A stretch of 64,000 nt of DNA from Lineus longissimus (lineage: Eukaryota; Nemertea; Pilidiophora; Heteronemertea; Lineidae), in NCBI RefSeq assembly GCF_910592395.1, contig NC_088309.1, positions 18,728,599 to 18,792,598 of the forward strand, read 5' to 3'. Both the position numbers and the translations under genes were made by a program. Positions 22,455 through 34,262 of this stretch are shown piece by piece; the first letter of the stretch is position 1; every line of letters starts with the position of its first letter. The notes under the pieces are model-generated. The model saw only the letters and a program-made list of their open reading frames with translations, was not told where the DNA came from and ran no database searches.

Positions 22455-23940
22455 AAACCCGCCGGCGCCAATTACAGACTGATGGTGCAAACCCGATACG
22501 GATAGAGAACATATCTAATGTTTGCGGAGACAACACTGACACCCAACACCTAATCGGCCGGTCCCTTTCCAAACCAAATCCTATACCGCCCCTATGGTCA
22601 ACGGCCGCAAGTGGATTGTCGCCGCGATGGAGCTCGACTTTCAGATAGGTATACCTTCAATCGTTGAATTATAGTCGTATGGCTTTCGCCAACAGGTTGT
22701 GTCTGACAAAGGATAGGAAAGCCATACCATCTAATTCCCGGATCAGCTCTTCTCCGAATAACTCCAACATCAACAAGAGAAAGACATTTCCAACACTGCT
22801 ACCCGAAACCTCTCCATTTGCCCTGGCCCCAGACCAATGTAACTGATACTGCTATAAACCGCAATCCGCAGATGAGGAGTTCGTAGCCTGATGAAAGCCA
22901 CAACGGAATTGAGTCAGTCATTCTTGTCGTCGCGCGTGAATGGCACGTCAGGATAATTCTAAAACAACTGGGTTTAGAATGAAACGCACATTACAGTGTA
23001 AATCACTATGCGCCAACGAAGCCTCGCTTGGGTTGGTGTAAAAATGTGGAAGACCCTCGCGGTTTGCGTGAGACAACCAATTCTCCATTTCGGTATCAAT
23101 TCCTTAAGCTCAACACCCGTATTCTAAGACAATGCCGATCCCGCAACCCCTCTCCCTCCGGCCCTGTTTTGAGACAAATGCTTCTGCTCCTGTAAAGTAC
23201 CGCCGTCGAGGGATTGACCCTGATGCGATCTTAATGATAGTATAGCCACACCGGAATCGAGCCAGTCTATCGGATTGGTACCATCAATATCAAGTGAATG
23301 ATTACGTGAGGAACTTATCAATCATAGTCGTATGGCCTTTAGCCACCCATTGTCTGCTTTGGAAATCACATAATTGCGGAATTGAGGCAGCCTACCAGAC
23401 CCGTGCCCTTAATATCAACCCCTCGGGTCTACTCTTCTCCTAACAGCTTTGCTCAATGGCTCAATTACAAATACAGTCATCTAGTTCTAATTGCTTCAAC
23501 ATCAATATCAACTGCCAACATCGACTACAAATACAATCATTTTCTTCTGATTGCTTAAACAACAACGCCAGCTACAAAGACAAAACTCAAAACCCCTTAT
23601 GACCCCACAGGCAAACCAATCCAAGACCAATATTTTACTAAGGATTCTGTGTGTGGTTTACCAGCCAGAGGTGTGTTGCCTGATGATATGATATCAGTCA
23701 GGTAAAGGCTTCCGTCATCAGAATAAAAGACAACGCTGGCAACCAAAACCGAACCCGCCGGCTTATACTGTGACCCTGCGGTTAGCTACAAGAGATAACA
23801 TGGTAATGATAGGACAGCCACACCGGAACCGAGCCAGTCTAGATCAGATCGGGGATGCTATCAATATCAGGTGAATGGTTTCGTGAGAAACCTGTAAAGC
23901 GTAGTTGCATGACATTTGGCTGGTTGTTTGCGCCATCAAA
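22455..23940. repeat. Three diverged copies of a roughly 600-bp unit
   Basis: Several words recur in the same order. ATAGTCGTATGGCTTTCGCC (22,671), ATAGTCGTATGGCCTTTAGCC (23,324) and GTAGTTGCATGACATTTGGC (about 23,903) mark the same site. CCACACCGGAATCGAGCCAGTC (about 23,245) and CCACACCGGAACCGAGCCAGTC (about 23,820) mark a second site, with a weaker version near 22,895. ATCAATATCAAGTGAATG / ATCAATATCAGGTGAATG mark a third. Spacings are about 580-660 bp. An inner 60-bp duplication with CTACAAATACA lies at 23,466-23,560. Confidence 0.6.
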
Positions 23941-24815
23941 TAACAGGAACTGAACGAGCGTGATAGCCATCTGATGCATACACTACAGGAAAGCACCTAT
24001 ATGCAGTACATGTACGCACTGCATTGAGAGTGCATCGGGCGTCGTATTAAACCAATGTTACTGTCAGCCATCGCAAGTTGCGCGTATGTAATTATCGTTG
24101 TTATGCATGTGCATTTGCCTGTACATCTGATGTAGATTCAAGTGTCTCTACACATAAACAAAAAAATATACTATGTGTTCTATCGCTGAATTAGTTTTTG
24201 ACAGCTTTTAACAGCCACTTGAAAGTTCATCGTGGGTGTCACTTTCAACCCACCAATCACTTTACCCCTCTTCCTCTTCTAGATCTTTAGCTACTTAGAG
24301 TTTTCGATTTTTATTAATCAATATAATTAAGTAGTTCCATCAAGTTCTAATTGAGACATGTCCACTTGTAAGATCATTTCCTTACCGATAACAGTTATAT
24401 TTTGACAACTCTTTGGGCCAATTTCCATCTATTTTGCCATCGGCCTAAAGGATTTAAATTTGTATTCGTTTTCTTCCCAATATCAATATCAAAACTTTAT
24501 AAGCAATCGTGCCGTTTCAAGCATTTGTGAACTCATGAAATGCGCTTTTGAATAAGCGCGTAAACAATTCTACGTCGTCTGGGGAAGTTGGTATTGGAAA
24601 ACGGTCTGGTTCTATTGGCAATTGACCAGATATCAATAATATGAATAACAGAAGTGCTGTCAGTGAATGCCCCTAAGCTAGTAGGCTAACGAAGGATGAT
24701 ACAGAAATGGATACGATTCTTGGTATAAAAGGACGACCAAATAAATCATATTTGCCTGATTTGAGGCCATGTCAGGCAAGTTGATTTGTACGCCACAGCT
24801 GTTCTGCTACGGCCT
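23941..24815. other. No recognisable feature
   Basis: AT-rich, no frame of note. Confidence 0.35.
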
Positions 24816-24816
24816 G

Positions 24817-25040
24817 GCTGTGTGAGTGATTGGGTTAGCAAAGGGACAGAGGATTGAGCATTGATGTTGACTGAAATGGTTGATGCTGCCATGGTTTATG
24901 ACTCCTGTAACTTTTAAGGTTACTAAACATGTCTGTGTGTGAGTGATTGCGTTAGCAGAAGGCCAGAGTATTGAGTATCGATATATATTGATTGAAATGG
25001 TTTATGACTACTGGAACGTTCAACGTTACTCACCATGATT
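24817..25040. repeat. Two-copy tandem duplication, 118-bp unit
   Basis: TGTGAGTGATTGGGTTAGCA at 24,821 recurs as TGTGAGTGATTGCGTTAGCA at 24,939. The order GAGTATTGAG, TTGACTGAAATGGTT and GGTTTATGACTCCTG is kept in both copies. The second copy has small insertions. Confidence 0.8.
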
Positions 25041-27115
25041 GCGTCAAATAACACTTTCGGACCTTCTACCAAAATCCCTTCTACCAATTATTTCATAAGG
25101 AAAGGGACGGTGCTTTCTAAGCGGATAATTATTATTGAATGCTGTCGATTGGCTAATAAGAGCCCCCAGTTGAAATTGTCAAAAAAAACATGTACATTAG
25201 GCAGCGGCAGCATCAAATGACTAATGCAATCAACAACAAAGAACTTCAGAGGAAACTTGGTACGCATGGCAAGATCTGGATTTCTGAAATTTAGATTCGT
25301 TGAATTTCATATTAGTTATCTTTTGATAAGAAAATTAACGGAAGGATACAGTGGAGAAGCGTTTTGGTATTCATAGATATGCCAATTGTATCCATACTCC
25401 TAGTTATATTCTCATAAGGTAATCGTAAACATTTTTGGGAAAGTATTAAATTAAATCCAACGTTGGACGAAAATGAATCAATCGTATCTGCCGAGTAAAT
25501 CACTGTTTAAAAAAAATATATATATGTTTATTTCGTAAATGAATAGACTGCATTTACACTAGTGGATATATTGGAAAGTTAAAGCGGCTCAGAGTATGTA
25601 TAACAAAAACTTGGGTAATAAACCTTATAACCTAATGGATTGTATCACCATACATGTAATCAACGAACAGTTGCAAATGTTGCATTGCTTACACAGTGGA
25701 TGGCAAATCCCGTTCTTGATCGCGTTTTGTTCTAAATGTAGTAACAGATGCTTTAAAGAACCTCGTGTCAAGCTCAGCTGTGTTGTCAACTCCGTATTAA
25801 ACAACTAATTTATCTGGGGTTAGCGTAATCCCTTTGATTGCTCAGCAGCGGGGATTTTACGAACGTTTCAGGCCGCTCGATCGCACACAAGACTTACCTT
25901 TTCGCTCGTCAAACCCAATTAGCAACACCTTATTTCCTCAAGCAATACGATATGATAAGACTAACGGCTCTTCGTTGATTAGCGTGTCTCAGTGGGGGCA
26001 ATGAGCTGAAAATGACTTTTCAAAACATCGAGATGTGTTCGAGGCTGTTTTTTATCATTAATCATTGCTTCCATTTTAGGGATTCAAAGTCACTTTTTGA
26101 CAACGACGTATTTTTTTCACTTGACATTGTGTTGCCCTGCAAAACTATCTCAGTTTTTCTGCATGCAAAAGCGAAAGACGAAGGTTCTTAACGTAAACTG
26201 ATTGTTGAATACTGCAGAATTTTTTGCTTGGTCCAGCATATTGCGCCATACGGGTTGCATATTGCTTGTTGCATTTTGTAATTGGTTGGCCTGTTCATAA
26301 CTGAATTGGTTGGTAGGTAAGAAAGTGTTTGGTTCATCAACAATTCACACAGGAGGCGTGGCATATCAATGAATTTGTTCGCTGCTCGCCCAGTTGAACC
26401 TAAAGAACGTCATCCCGTGCTCAACGCCAACATGTCATTGTGTGGACAGCCCTGTTTTTATTACCAAACGAATATTCCCAAAAGTATTTCCAAAGCAAGA
26501 CAAACAACAGATGATAAATATATTCTGACTTATCGCTTGGATGATAGCTTCTGGCCCATGAAATTGAATATGGCCCTACCCGAAACAAGATGCCACTGGG
26601 ATGTCATCTGAAAGCCAAATGCCATATGACAGGGTTTGGGAGAAAGAAAAAAAACGTATTGCGTTTTTAACGGCAGACAGAGTAATATACTTTTTTATAT
26701 TTATGGGCTTAGCAGACGACGCAATGTTACTATACTTCATTATTGAGATGTTTGATTAAGAAATTAATTACTGATGTTAGATAATCTAATGCAAAGTCAT
26801 GATGCTTCATATAGTGTTATCTCTAGTATCGTATTTATAGTGCGGTAATATAAGGATCGCCTACATGTACGCTGTTCGACTCAATAGCATTCCGCGAAGT
26901 TACTATTTATAGCTCACAAGGTCATTTGCATAAGATATTGATGACGTTTTAGTCACGTGACAGTCGGACAGCGACACTTATTTCTACGCATTTGAGCTTA
27001 TTTCAAAGTCAATTATCTTGACCCTGCATTGTTTTTAGCATGAATGATACCATAGAGTCAGAGAGAGAAATATTCAGAACAATTATGTAGTATTTCCAAC
27101 ACTAAGCTAACTGCC
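25041..27115. other. No gene recognised
   Basis: Short frames only (60-80 codons). No repeats or terminal inverted repeats seen. Confidence 0.35.
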
Positions 27116-27313
27116 CTAGTTAGAAAGCCTGAATCCATTACGAAACCGCATGTTGTCCGACATTGTCTGTAATTCAGCGATGGGGAAATAGAGGGCAGCA
27201 GCTGCAGTGACGTCATCTTCGCGCAATGCTATAGACGACGGATGCTGCTCTCCGGCACCAATAACAATTGAAATGCTTAGCAACAGGCCTACAAGGAAAT
27301 ATGATTGTAACAT
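27116..27313 (-). CDS. Candidate small secreted protein, 65 residues
   Basis: From the ATG at 27,313 the frame reads 65 residues to a TAG at 27,116. The first 21 residues (MLQSYFLVGLLLSISIVIGAG) form a convincing signal peptide with small residues before a likely cleavage point. The mature part is 44 residues, begins EQHPSSIALREDDV, has an Ala run and ends NMRFRNGFRLSN. There are no cysteines and no dibasic processing sites in it, so it does not look like a standard cut neuropeptide precursor. The in-frame upstream extension to 27,370 would bury the signal. The short size means chance is possible. Confidence 0.35.
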   Translation of the reverse strand: MLQSYFLVGLLLSISIVIGAGEQHPSSIALREDDVTAAAALYFPIAELQTMSDNMRFRNGFRLSN

Positions 27314-27316
27314 GAC

Positions 27317-27722
27317 TCCATAGCAGGATGGTGTGGAAAGGAAACCTACGAATATGTAGGGCAAATCCAAAATCGTATGATCTTCATTGTTGCGAATGGT
27401 ATACGTCTTTTCTTACTCTATCGATGGTACTCAATCTGAAGAAATTCTGCTGATTGATTTAACTTGCTACAGTCTACAATCTGCTTCATAGTCACATTCG
27501 TGCCGTGTATTCTGGATCTGTGTCACCAAGAGGAGAAAATGACACTTACTTGTGACCCGGTCACCTCATAACAGTAAGAACACGTTATTGACACTTGGTG
27601 AGTATTCTACGAAAGCTATAACTAGGGTAAGAGTTCATACTGTGTGGGCAAGGCTACAAACAGAAGGATAGAGATTCTTAATCAATATGACCAGTGAGAG
27701 ATGTTTTTTTCATCGTATTTTT
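27317..27722. other. No recognisable feature
   Basis: No frame or repeat of note. It would hold the upstream region of the small secreted-protein candidate; no TATA box was identified with confidence. Confidence 0.3.
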
Positions 27723-27965
27723 TCAATCCTCTTTGATATAAGGCGTGGTAAAGCAATGTGATGCTGTAAAACGCCATGCCGATTTATCGGCGATGGGCGT
27801 CAATCTTATAGTCTCGGGATACCGATGCACAACGCCGATAGATCGGTATATTAACCGCCACAATTTCTGAAAAAAGTCCTTCAAGGTTTTTTTTTGGGCG
27901 AGTCGGGTTGAACGACTAGTCCCATTTCTTGAACCCACGACTCTTATCACTATGCCATCGATCTT
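27723..27965 (-). mobile_element. Possible degenerate tRNA-derived SINE
   Basis: Read on the minus strand, GATGGCATAGTGATAAGAG matches a pol III A box and GTGGGTTCAAGAAA resembles a B box. The two are much closer than in a tRNA, implying an internal deletion. The following sequence has a small hairpin around CCGATCTATCGGC. Low confidence. Confidence 0.3.
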
Positions 27966-28044
27966 ATCTGATCATATCTCTTTATATATCAAATTGCAAG
28001 GGGCATCAAACCTTTCAGAAACGTGGAAAGCGAGATGCTGTTGT

Positions 28045-28245
28045 TAACCGCGACATTTTCGCGCCTTTTCTTTCGATATTTGCTTTTTTGTAAACACGAT
28101 TTTTATTTTGGCAAAATTTCTTATGAGTTTTCCAATGAAAAATAATTTTCGCGACATCTAAATGTATTTTTGCGAATAACGGAAATACGCGAGAGAAAAA
28201 AGCTAGCGGCTAAAATTTTGTGATTTACAGTTTTTGCTGCAAACC
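28045..28245. mobile_element. TTTTCGCG-rich foldback element, copy 2
   Basis: AACCGCGACATTTTCGCG at the left and GCTAGCGGCTAAAATTTTGTGATTTACAG at the right are partly inverted copies. In between are AATTTTCGCGACATC and ACGCGAGAG. The same word set occurs at 38,668-38,885 and around 11,000-11,425. Non-coding. Confidence 0.5.
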
Positions 28246-29217
28246 GACACAGTCTCAGTATTCGAAAGTCAACCTTGTTTGCTATTTTTGGCATTTATTC
28301 CACCGATATACCTTAAAGGGCTGGGGCCATACGGTGCAGGCTTCTGTTTTCTTATGTGAAATTTGAGTACGCTTCGCCAATATTCAGGTTCAATAAATCA
28401 GAATATACATCAGTCTTCACCAGTGTTTATTAGATGATGTGTCCCCAAACGTAATGGTTACCGATAATAGAACATATTATCTCGATTTAAATAAAAAAGA
28501 GTGATAATGCACGCCGAAGGAATTTCATCACGTTTTTTCAATGAGTGCATTACGATTGCTGAAAATTGACAAATCAAATTAAAGCATCGTGAAACCGGCA
28601 AGGCATTTAACTGATAATGGTATTTATTAAAAGCCAAGAAGTACTCTATAAGAAGCTTAATGGAGCGTCGAGAGCCTGAGATGCCGACAATAGTATGCTG
28701 CTCACGTTCTGATAATCACTGGTGTCATCGGGGAACTATTACATGTATCTTCTCTAATCGGGCTAAATTACAGGTATCCATCATCGGGGACTGCGAGCGA
28801 CAGATACAATTATATTTTTTTTGCGTGGATAGTTATCATCAATCCTTTGGAAATGAGAGCCCTAATTTCTGCAGACTACATACGTTTCAGATGAATCCAT
28901 CCAAGGCTCTCCTCTACAGAAGCGTTTCGCACGGGCCTTTGAAACTTCACGCTGCGTTAGTAACGTACAAAAACCTGGAATAGACTGTTTTCTCGGCGTA
29001 GAAGTTAGAATTGTCCGGGGGAAAAATGCATTCTATCATGCGCTTATATATCTGAGCTATCGACCGTCAAGGCCTCTCTAGAAGTATCTACGAAATTTCG
29101 TAACAATACAATAGGCCCGGACATTTCTTCCAAGGGGACATTTTCTTCTTCAAAAACAGCCAACCACTTCAACCCAAAGACCGAATGTCACATGCACGTA
29201 TATTATGAATGAAATGG
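28246..29217. other. No gene recognised
   Basis: A 107-codon frame at 28,660 is the longest here and has no domain signature. Confidence 0.35.
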
Positions 29218-30187
29218 CCAGGGCCATTGTGCTCACCTCTTGTGAAGGGAAGATGGATGAAGCATTAAGTTAGGGATCTGTAGCTAAAGCAGTGACAAAA
29301 CGTGCCGTCATTGTAAAATGGCGGTGCAATAGGAAAACTTTTACCTCTGTGACCTTGAGAAGTAGGTCAAATCAAAAACCCACATTTATGAAATGTATCC
29401 TTACTAGGAGTACCTACCATAAAAATGTTATGAAAATCAGACCACTATTAAACGAGCAATCAAACATTTTAACTTCGGACATTAAATTTGGGCCCCGGGT
29501 GGCCAAACTAAGAATTTTTCAAGATGCCCGCCTGGCACCCATATTGGCTATCACATTTGATAAAAAATCAAGGATTTAGTAGAGAGTACATGTACATAGA
29601 TATACATCCAGATCAAATTTGGTTGCAATCCGATCATTAGTTTCGGAGTAATAGTACTGTGTTTATTTTTCAAGATGGCTGCCTGGCGGCCATATTTGAT
29701 GTCCGAACGGCCGAAATTTTAGGGGTGGAATAGAGAATCTCCAGATACATGTCCACACTGGTTTAAAACCTTCTAGCTAAAATAGATAGGAAACATGCTA
29801 CTGTTCAGTGAATCAGCAAACTTTGACCTCTGTGACCTTGAAAAGGAGGTCAAATCAAAAACCCGGAGGATATATGATGCACCTTTGCTAGAAGTACCTG
29901 CCATATTTTTTTCAAAATTTCCTGACTACTATTAAGGGAGATATTGCATATTTTCACTTTTAACGTTTGGCCCCCTGGTGGCCAAACCATGAAACGAATC
30001 GGACCGAAACTTGGTCTCCAAGGTGTCATTACATAAGGGTACATGTGTACCAAGTTTCAACTCAATAGCTCTAACAGTTCCGAAACGTGCCCTGCTAACG
30101 GACGACGGACGACGACGACGACGACGACGGACGACGGACGCCACGGTATGGGATAAGCTCACCTCTGCTAAAAGGTGAGCTAAAAAC
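29218..30187 (+). repeat. About 970-bp dispersed repeat with nuclear-receptor-like half-sites and a GCTCACCT...AGGTGAGC end
   Basis: The left end reads GGCCATTGTGCTCACCTCTTG. The right end is a hairpin, GCTCACCT...AGGTGAGCTAAAAA, preceded by a GAC trinucleotide run (30,099-30,140) and CGCCACGGTATGGGATA. Internally, a block containing ACCTCTGTGACCTTGA...AGGTCAAATCAAAAACCC occurs at about 29,346 and again at about 29,826, and CCGGGTGGCCAAACTA / CCTGGTGGCCAAACCA follows each. This shows a roughly 480-bp internal duplication. I recall similar sequences from mollusc genomes, where they are abundant and unclassified; that is memory, not a search. No protein-coding capacity. Confidence 0.6.
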
Positions 30188-30701
30188 CACGGTTCGCATA
30201 TGATTTCTGGCTGCCGAATTTCATTTTCATGAACAATAAGTAAGAAATTATATTCATAGTTTGCACTCTAACTTTCAAATCTGGCAGATTCAGTCAATTT
30301 ACATGTGCCACGTCATCTTATCTATCCTTATCTCATATGATAATTTTCCTTCAAAGTAAACGTCATACGTAGTGCGTCATTGTCATGTTAATCACGTCTT
30401 AAATCTGAAGCAAAAAGAAATCAATGGTTGCTTTTCTTCCTAAAAGATGAAAGGAAATGGATTAGCTCTATCTTTTAATGAGTTTAGCAGAAGGCATTAA
30501 TCTACAGACGCCATAATGTTCAGATTCACCCCAACATTTTCTTTCTCGTTTTCCTATTTACATTTTAATGTAAATAGGAATATCTGAATACAGTCTGCGG
30601 AAAATAGATTTAAAAGCCGTATAACTACATCCCGCTAGAACTTTGGTTCCTGTTGAGCAAATTGAACAGCGTGGCATCCCCTGTTTATTTTTTTATAACT
30701 A
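30188..30701. other. No recognisable feature; small palindrome near 30,550
   Basis: A short perfect inverted repeat, TTCCTATTTACATT / AATGTAAATAGGAA, lies at about 30,550-30,579. Otherwise no frame or repeat. Confidence 0.4.
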
Positions 30702-30878
30702 ACAGAGAGAAGGCAAACTATGAAAATGTTATCTTTTTCAGGATAAATAACAACAAAGGTACAGAGAGAAGGCAAACTATGAAAATGTTATCTTTTTCAG
30801 GATAAATAACAACAAAGGTACAGACAGAAGGCAAACTATGAAAATGTTATCTTTTTCAGGATAAATAACAACAAAGGT
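30702..30878. repeat. Three tandem copies of a 59-bp unit
   Basis: Units start at 30,702, 30,761 and 30,820 with ACAGAGAGAAGGCAAACTA and end in AACAACAAAGGT. The copies are almost identical (one G/C difference in the third), so the expansion is very recent and the copy number is likely to vary between individuals. Confidence 0.95.
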
Positions 30879-31426
30879 ACATGTATATACGGCTCGCTTA
30901 TAAGTTTTTTTTATAACATTAACAGCTGCCTGATTAGGAGTGTGTCTTATTACACACGTTGTCAAAGGGAATGTACATTTGAACTTTACCCTTTCGATGA
31001 AGTCTCAGTAGAAAACTGCACACGACGCTGATACCAGCAGTTCCAATGTGACCATCACTTATACAGGAAACTGTGGTCCATATGACAATACATGTACATG
31101 TATATCTTATTGTACGTGCAATCATGTATCTTGCCATAGTTGGAACTATTAAGTTAATGGAAACAAAATTCGCCCAGGGGAAAACTGCATCATGTCTCAT
31201 TAAGTGATGGTTAACTGAACCTGATAGAAGAAATGTGCGCGAGAATAAGTCTGAATGTCATTTCTGCTAAGATAATAGCCTATGACATTTTAGCTAGAAT
31301 ACAGACCGACAAAAGGACACACGTCATGGTAACTTTTCATAAAGGTTATAGCTTTACCAGCAACTCAATTCTATGTCTGTGTAGACTTCCATGGAAGGAG
31401 GCAATTGACGCCCCCGAGGAAACTCT
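30879..31426. other. No gene recognised
   Basis: Includes ACATGTACATGTATAT (about 31,089) and short frames only. Confidence 0.35.
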
Positions 31427-31535
31427 TAGAGCGAGTCGTATGCGTTTCGGCCGGGAATCGAACCCGCTATCTTACATTCCACTTTTTTTTCAATGCTTGA
31501 AACTAAGCCAGGAGGTAATGTAAGCACTACACATG
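31427..31535 (-). mobile_element. tRNA-like pseudogene or SINE head
   Basis: On the minus strand, TGGCTTAGTTTC (A box) is followed at the normal tRNA distance of about 46 bases by GGGTTCGATTCCC, a near-perfect B box with a T-stem/loop. The acceptor-stem halves are not complementary and the anticodon arm does not fold, so this is not a working tRNA gene. It is most simply the head of a tRNA-derived SINE or a tRNA pseudogene. Confidence 0.5.
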
Positions 31536-32539
31536 TATACCATTTCTACAAAGGCTATCCTTTCTCTTCTAATATGAAATCTAATTACAGCGTCTTGCCT
31601 TTATCTTGTTATGCAGCGGCCAGAATCGTATTACTGATTTACGTTCATGTCAACCAAGGGAGATATATCTTGTCAATGAGTAAACACCCGTACCGTCGGC
31701 AGATAAAGACCATTGTGTTTCGGTTTTGTTTTTAGTACACGATGGGTTTGCCAATTTTCTTTGCTGACCAAGCTTCGGACTGTTTGTCGAAATATCAGAC
31801 GAGTGTTCAGGCCAGAGACCTCTATTAGCCAGCGTGTACATTCTGTGTACATTTTAATGAACATAGGTTGGTGAAAAAAGTACACCAAGGGTGCTTTAAT
31901 TCCCACCAAATTTTATATGTGTTATGAAGAGGCTTTTATCAAAATAATAGTAAAAATTCAAAACATTCCAATACCGATTGCCTGAGAAAAATTGATTTGT
32001 GTACAGGATTGCCATCAAATCGTCACTCGCGGACTGATAATTATGGGCCAATTAGAATGCAAGTTCTAAACTGGCCACTGACACAACATTTCCTAAAATT
32101 AATTATCAAAAAGTATATCCCTGTTATGGCCTGGCTCTGTAGATTAAGAATCCACCAAAGATTGAAGAATAAATCCACTTTCACCCATCACAGTCATGTA
32201 TTTACCACAGCTTCACAGTTCAGTACGGACTATACTTCCGCCTGTGGATGAATACATGTCTCTGCCCTTCATATCCGAATCATATCAGCAGCTCGGAGAG
32301 GAAAGTAATCCATATCGTCGGGCAGCTAAACCCCATTTTGACCGAACCTGGAAGTGCGGTTCCTTGTTTTGTTATGATTGGTTGTTATAGCCTGGGATGT
32401 CCCTTTATAGAATCCACCGGTTATATTTCATTTTGCAATTCCCGAACATTCCAATAAAGCCATGTACATGTAATTAGTCTAAATGGATTCATTGTCCCTA
32501 AACACCTAGAAACATGATTTATTTGTCGTCCCATATCAA
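31536..32539. other. No gene recognised
   Basis: Several overlapping frames of 60-85 codons on both strands, none with a recognisable signature. Confidence 0.35.
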
Positions 32540-32574
32540 TTATCGGTAGCAAATAATATGATTTGGCGGGCAAT

Positions 32575-32815
32575 TTGGGGCCATTTTGAATTTCTCGAAG
32601 TGCCAAAGTGAACTGAGTTCTGCCGGTGGAGCCAATAATGAGACACACAGGGTTTTAAAAGTCAACCATATGAAATATGGAGCGGGTTGTAGCCGCAATA
32701 AGTGATTGGGAGGCAATGTTAGACGCCATCTTGGATTTCTCGAAATGCCCATGGAAGAAACTGAGGAACACCCATGTGTATTGGATTTTAAACATCAACC
32801 ATACATGTAAAAGCA
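32575..32815. repeat. Diverged tandem duplication, about 146-bp unit
   Basis: GGCCATTTTGAATTTCTCGAAGTGCC (from 32,579, shown here only as anchor words GCCATTTTG and TTTCTCGAA) recurs as CGCCATCTTGGATTTCTCG near 32,724. Both are followed by a TGG/TTTTAAA...TCAACCA tail. Identity is modest. Confidence 0.55.
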
Positions 32816-32819
32816 ATGA

Positions 32820-33155
32820 CCAGATTTCCTTGCTCACCAAAATTATGCCCGACTGATAACACGCCTTGGCAGTTCCCACTTTACCGCTGAATATCATGCC
32901 GATGAGAATTCCGATTAATCAAAAAGCAGAAATCCACGATTTCACGATTAAACTACTCAATCATTTCAATCCATCATGGCTCTCAGCGAGCTCGTCAACT
33001 AAAGTCGTTATAGATTGGTTCCGATCGTGTAATAGAGAGCTGCATTTGAATTCTGTTTATTTTATTACTTCTAACCAAACATGAGCAGTAAGCGCCAAAC
33101 ATGCCAAATTGGCCTGGTGTTACCGCCAGTCACTCTCTAAATAAGGAAGAGGGAA
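32820..33155. other. No recognisable feature
   Basis: Only chance-length frames. Confidence 0.3.
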
Positions 33156-33158
33156 ATT

Positions 33159-33216
33159 CACTCTTTAAGAGTTAATTTAGTGCTCGCTCTTCTTATAGAG
33201 CGGAAAGCACGAAAGA
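33159..33216. repeat. Nested hairpin
   Basis: CACTCTT...AAGAGTG encloses GTGCTCGCTC...GAGCGGAAAGCAC, giving two stacked stems around TTCTTATA. It could be a degraded foldback element. Confidence 0.5.
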
Positions 33217-33219
33217 GTG

Positions 33220-34177
33220 AAACTTACTTTTATGTCTAGATTATCTTTACATTCTGCTTTAATCTTTTTCAGTGTGTTTATTAGTTTCAGCTCACCTGAA
33301 AGTGTGTTCCACGTTAATCACGTCAATTACGGTCATAATCATTAAATGGGAAAATATAATCAAAGTTTCACTCGTCGGTTTTTTCAAAGAGGGATAACTT
33401 AATGAAACGCATTTCACTTTATTCATAGAGCACGCAAAGTGCAATATCCTTTGTGAATATTTGAGAGCAAATACATTATTTCCTTGTACCCCTAGGTCGA
33501 TCGAGTAGTCAGGGGAAATTATTGTTTAAAATTGGTCTTTTGATATTTTCCAGGTCACTTGAGAGCAAGATTTCCAATTTTACTCGGAAATCCAATTCTG
33601 GGGCTGGGGAATCTATGACCATAGCGATGGACAGAACTGTCACAGTTTGTCTGATGGTTTGTATACTAAATAAATCAGTACTAGGGTCATCAGAGGTCAA
33701 AAGATCACCATTTTTAGTGATTGCTTCAAATCTTGCGCCTGACATTATAAATAGATTGAATGGGAAATATATGCTGTAAGCAGCCTGAAATACCCTTATA
33801 CGATATTATACGATACTTGTATCTGTCCATGACAATAATATTTAGGGTTTGACGCAAAACTTGTTGAATATCACATCGATAAAACACGCTCATTAATAGA
33901 TCTCCAACTGTCACCGAAATAGCCTGTGATATGTAGCAGGTTTTAGAAAATTAACTTCTGACAGCGCAACGGACGGTAAATATAATCACCAAGGTTATGA
34001 TTTCGATGCAAATATTGGACAGAAACCGACATAAGCCCAACATTTCCGACTGCATGTTATTGACATTTGTGTTCAATCCATCAATTAACGCTAGCGCTGC
34101 ATGCATGGTTTGCGTCATGATGACAAGTTATTTGAAGATGCGCTATCTACATCTTGTACTTCGCATATACTTATATC
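33220..34177. other. No gene recognised
   Basis: Frames of up to 85 codons on both strands near 33,510-33,780 overlap each other and show no family signature. Confidence 0.35.
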
Positions 34178-34262
34178 AATCCCAGAATCCGTCTTATCCG
34201 CGAAATCCGTTTCATTCGCAGTATCCGCCTTATCCGCAGAATGCGTCCTATCTGCAGAAATG
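34178..34262. repeat. 18-bp minisatellite, about 4.7 units
   Basis: Units of 18 bases, with consensus close to ATCCGCAGAATCCGTCTT, start at 34,178, 34,196, 34,214, 34,232 and 34,250. Because 18 is a multiple of three, the plus frame reads a Pro/Tyr-rich hexapeptide series (YPRNPF, YPQNAS). There is no sign of a gene around it. Confidence 0.75.

Noticed and set aside
27116-27313. Allatotropin-like reading of the tail GFRL
   Set aside because: The similarity is four residues long. There are no dibasic sites and no amidation glycine, so it is coincidence.
31427-31535. Functional tRNA gene
   Set aside because: A and B boxes are present at tRNA spacing, but the acceptor stem does not pair and the anticodon arm does not fold.
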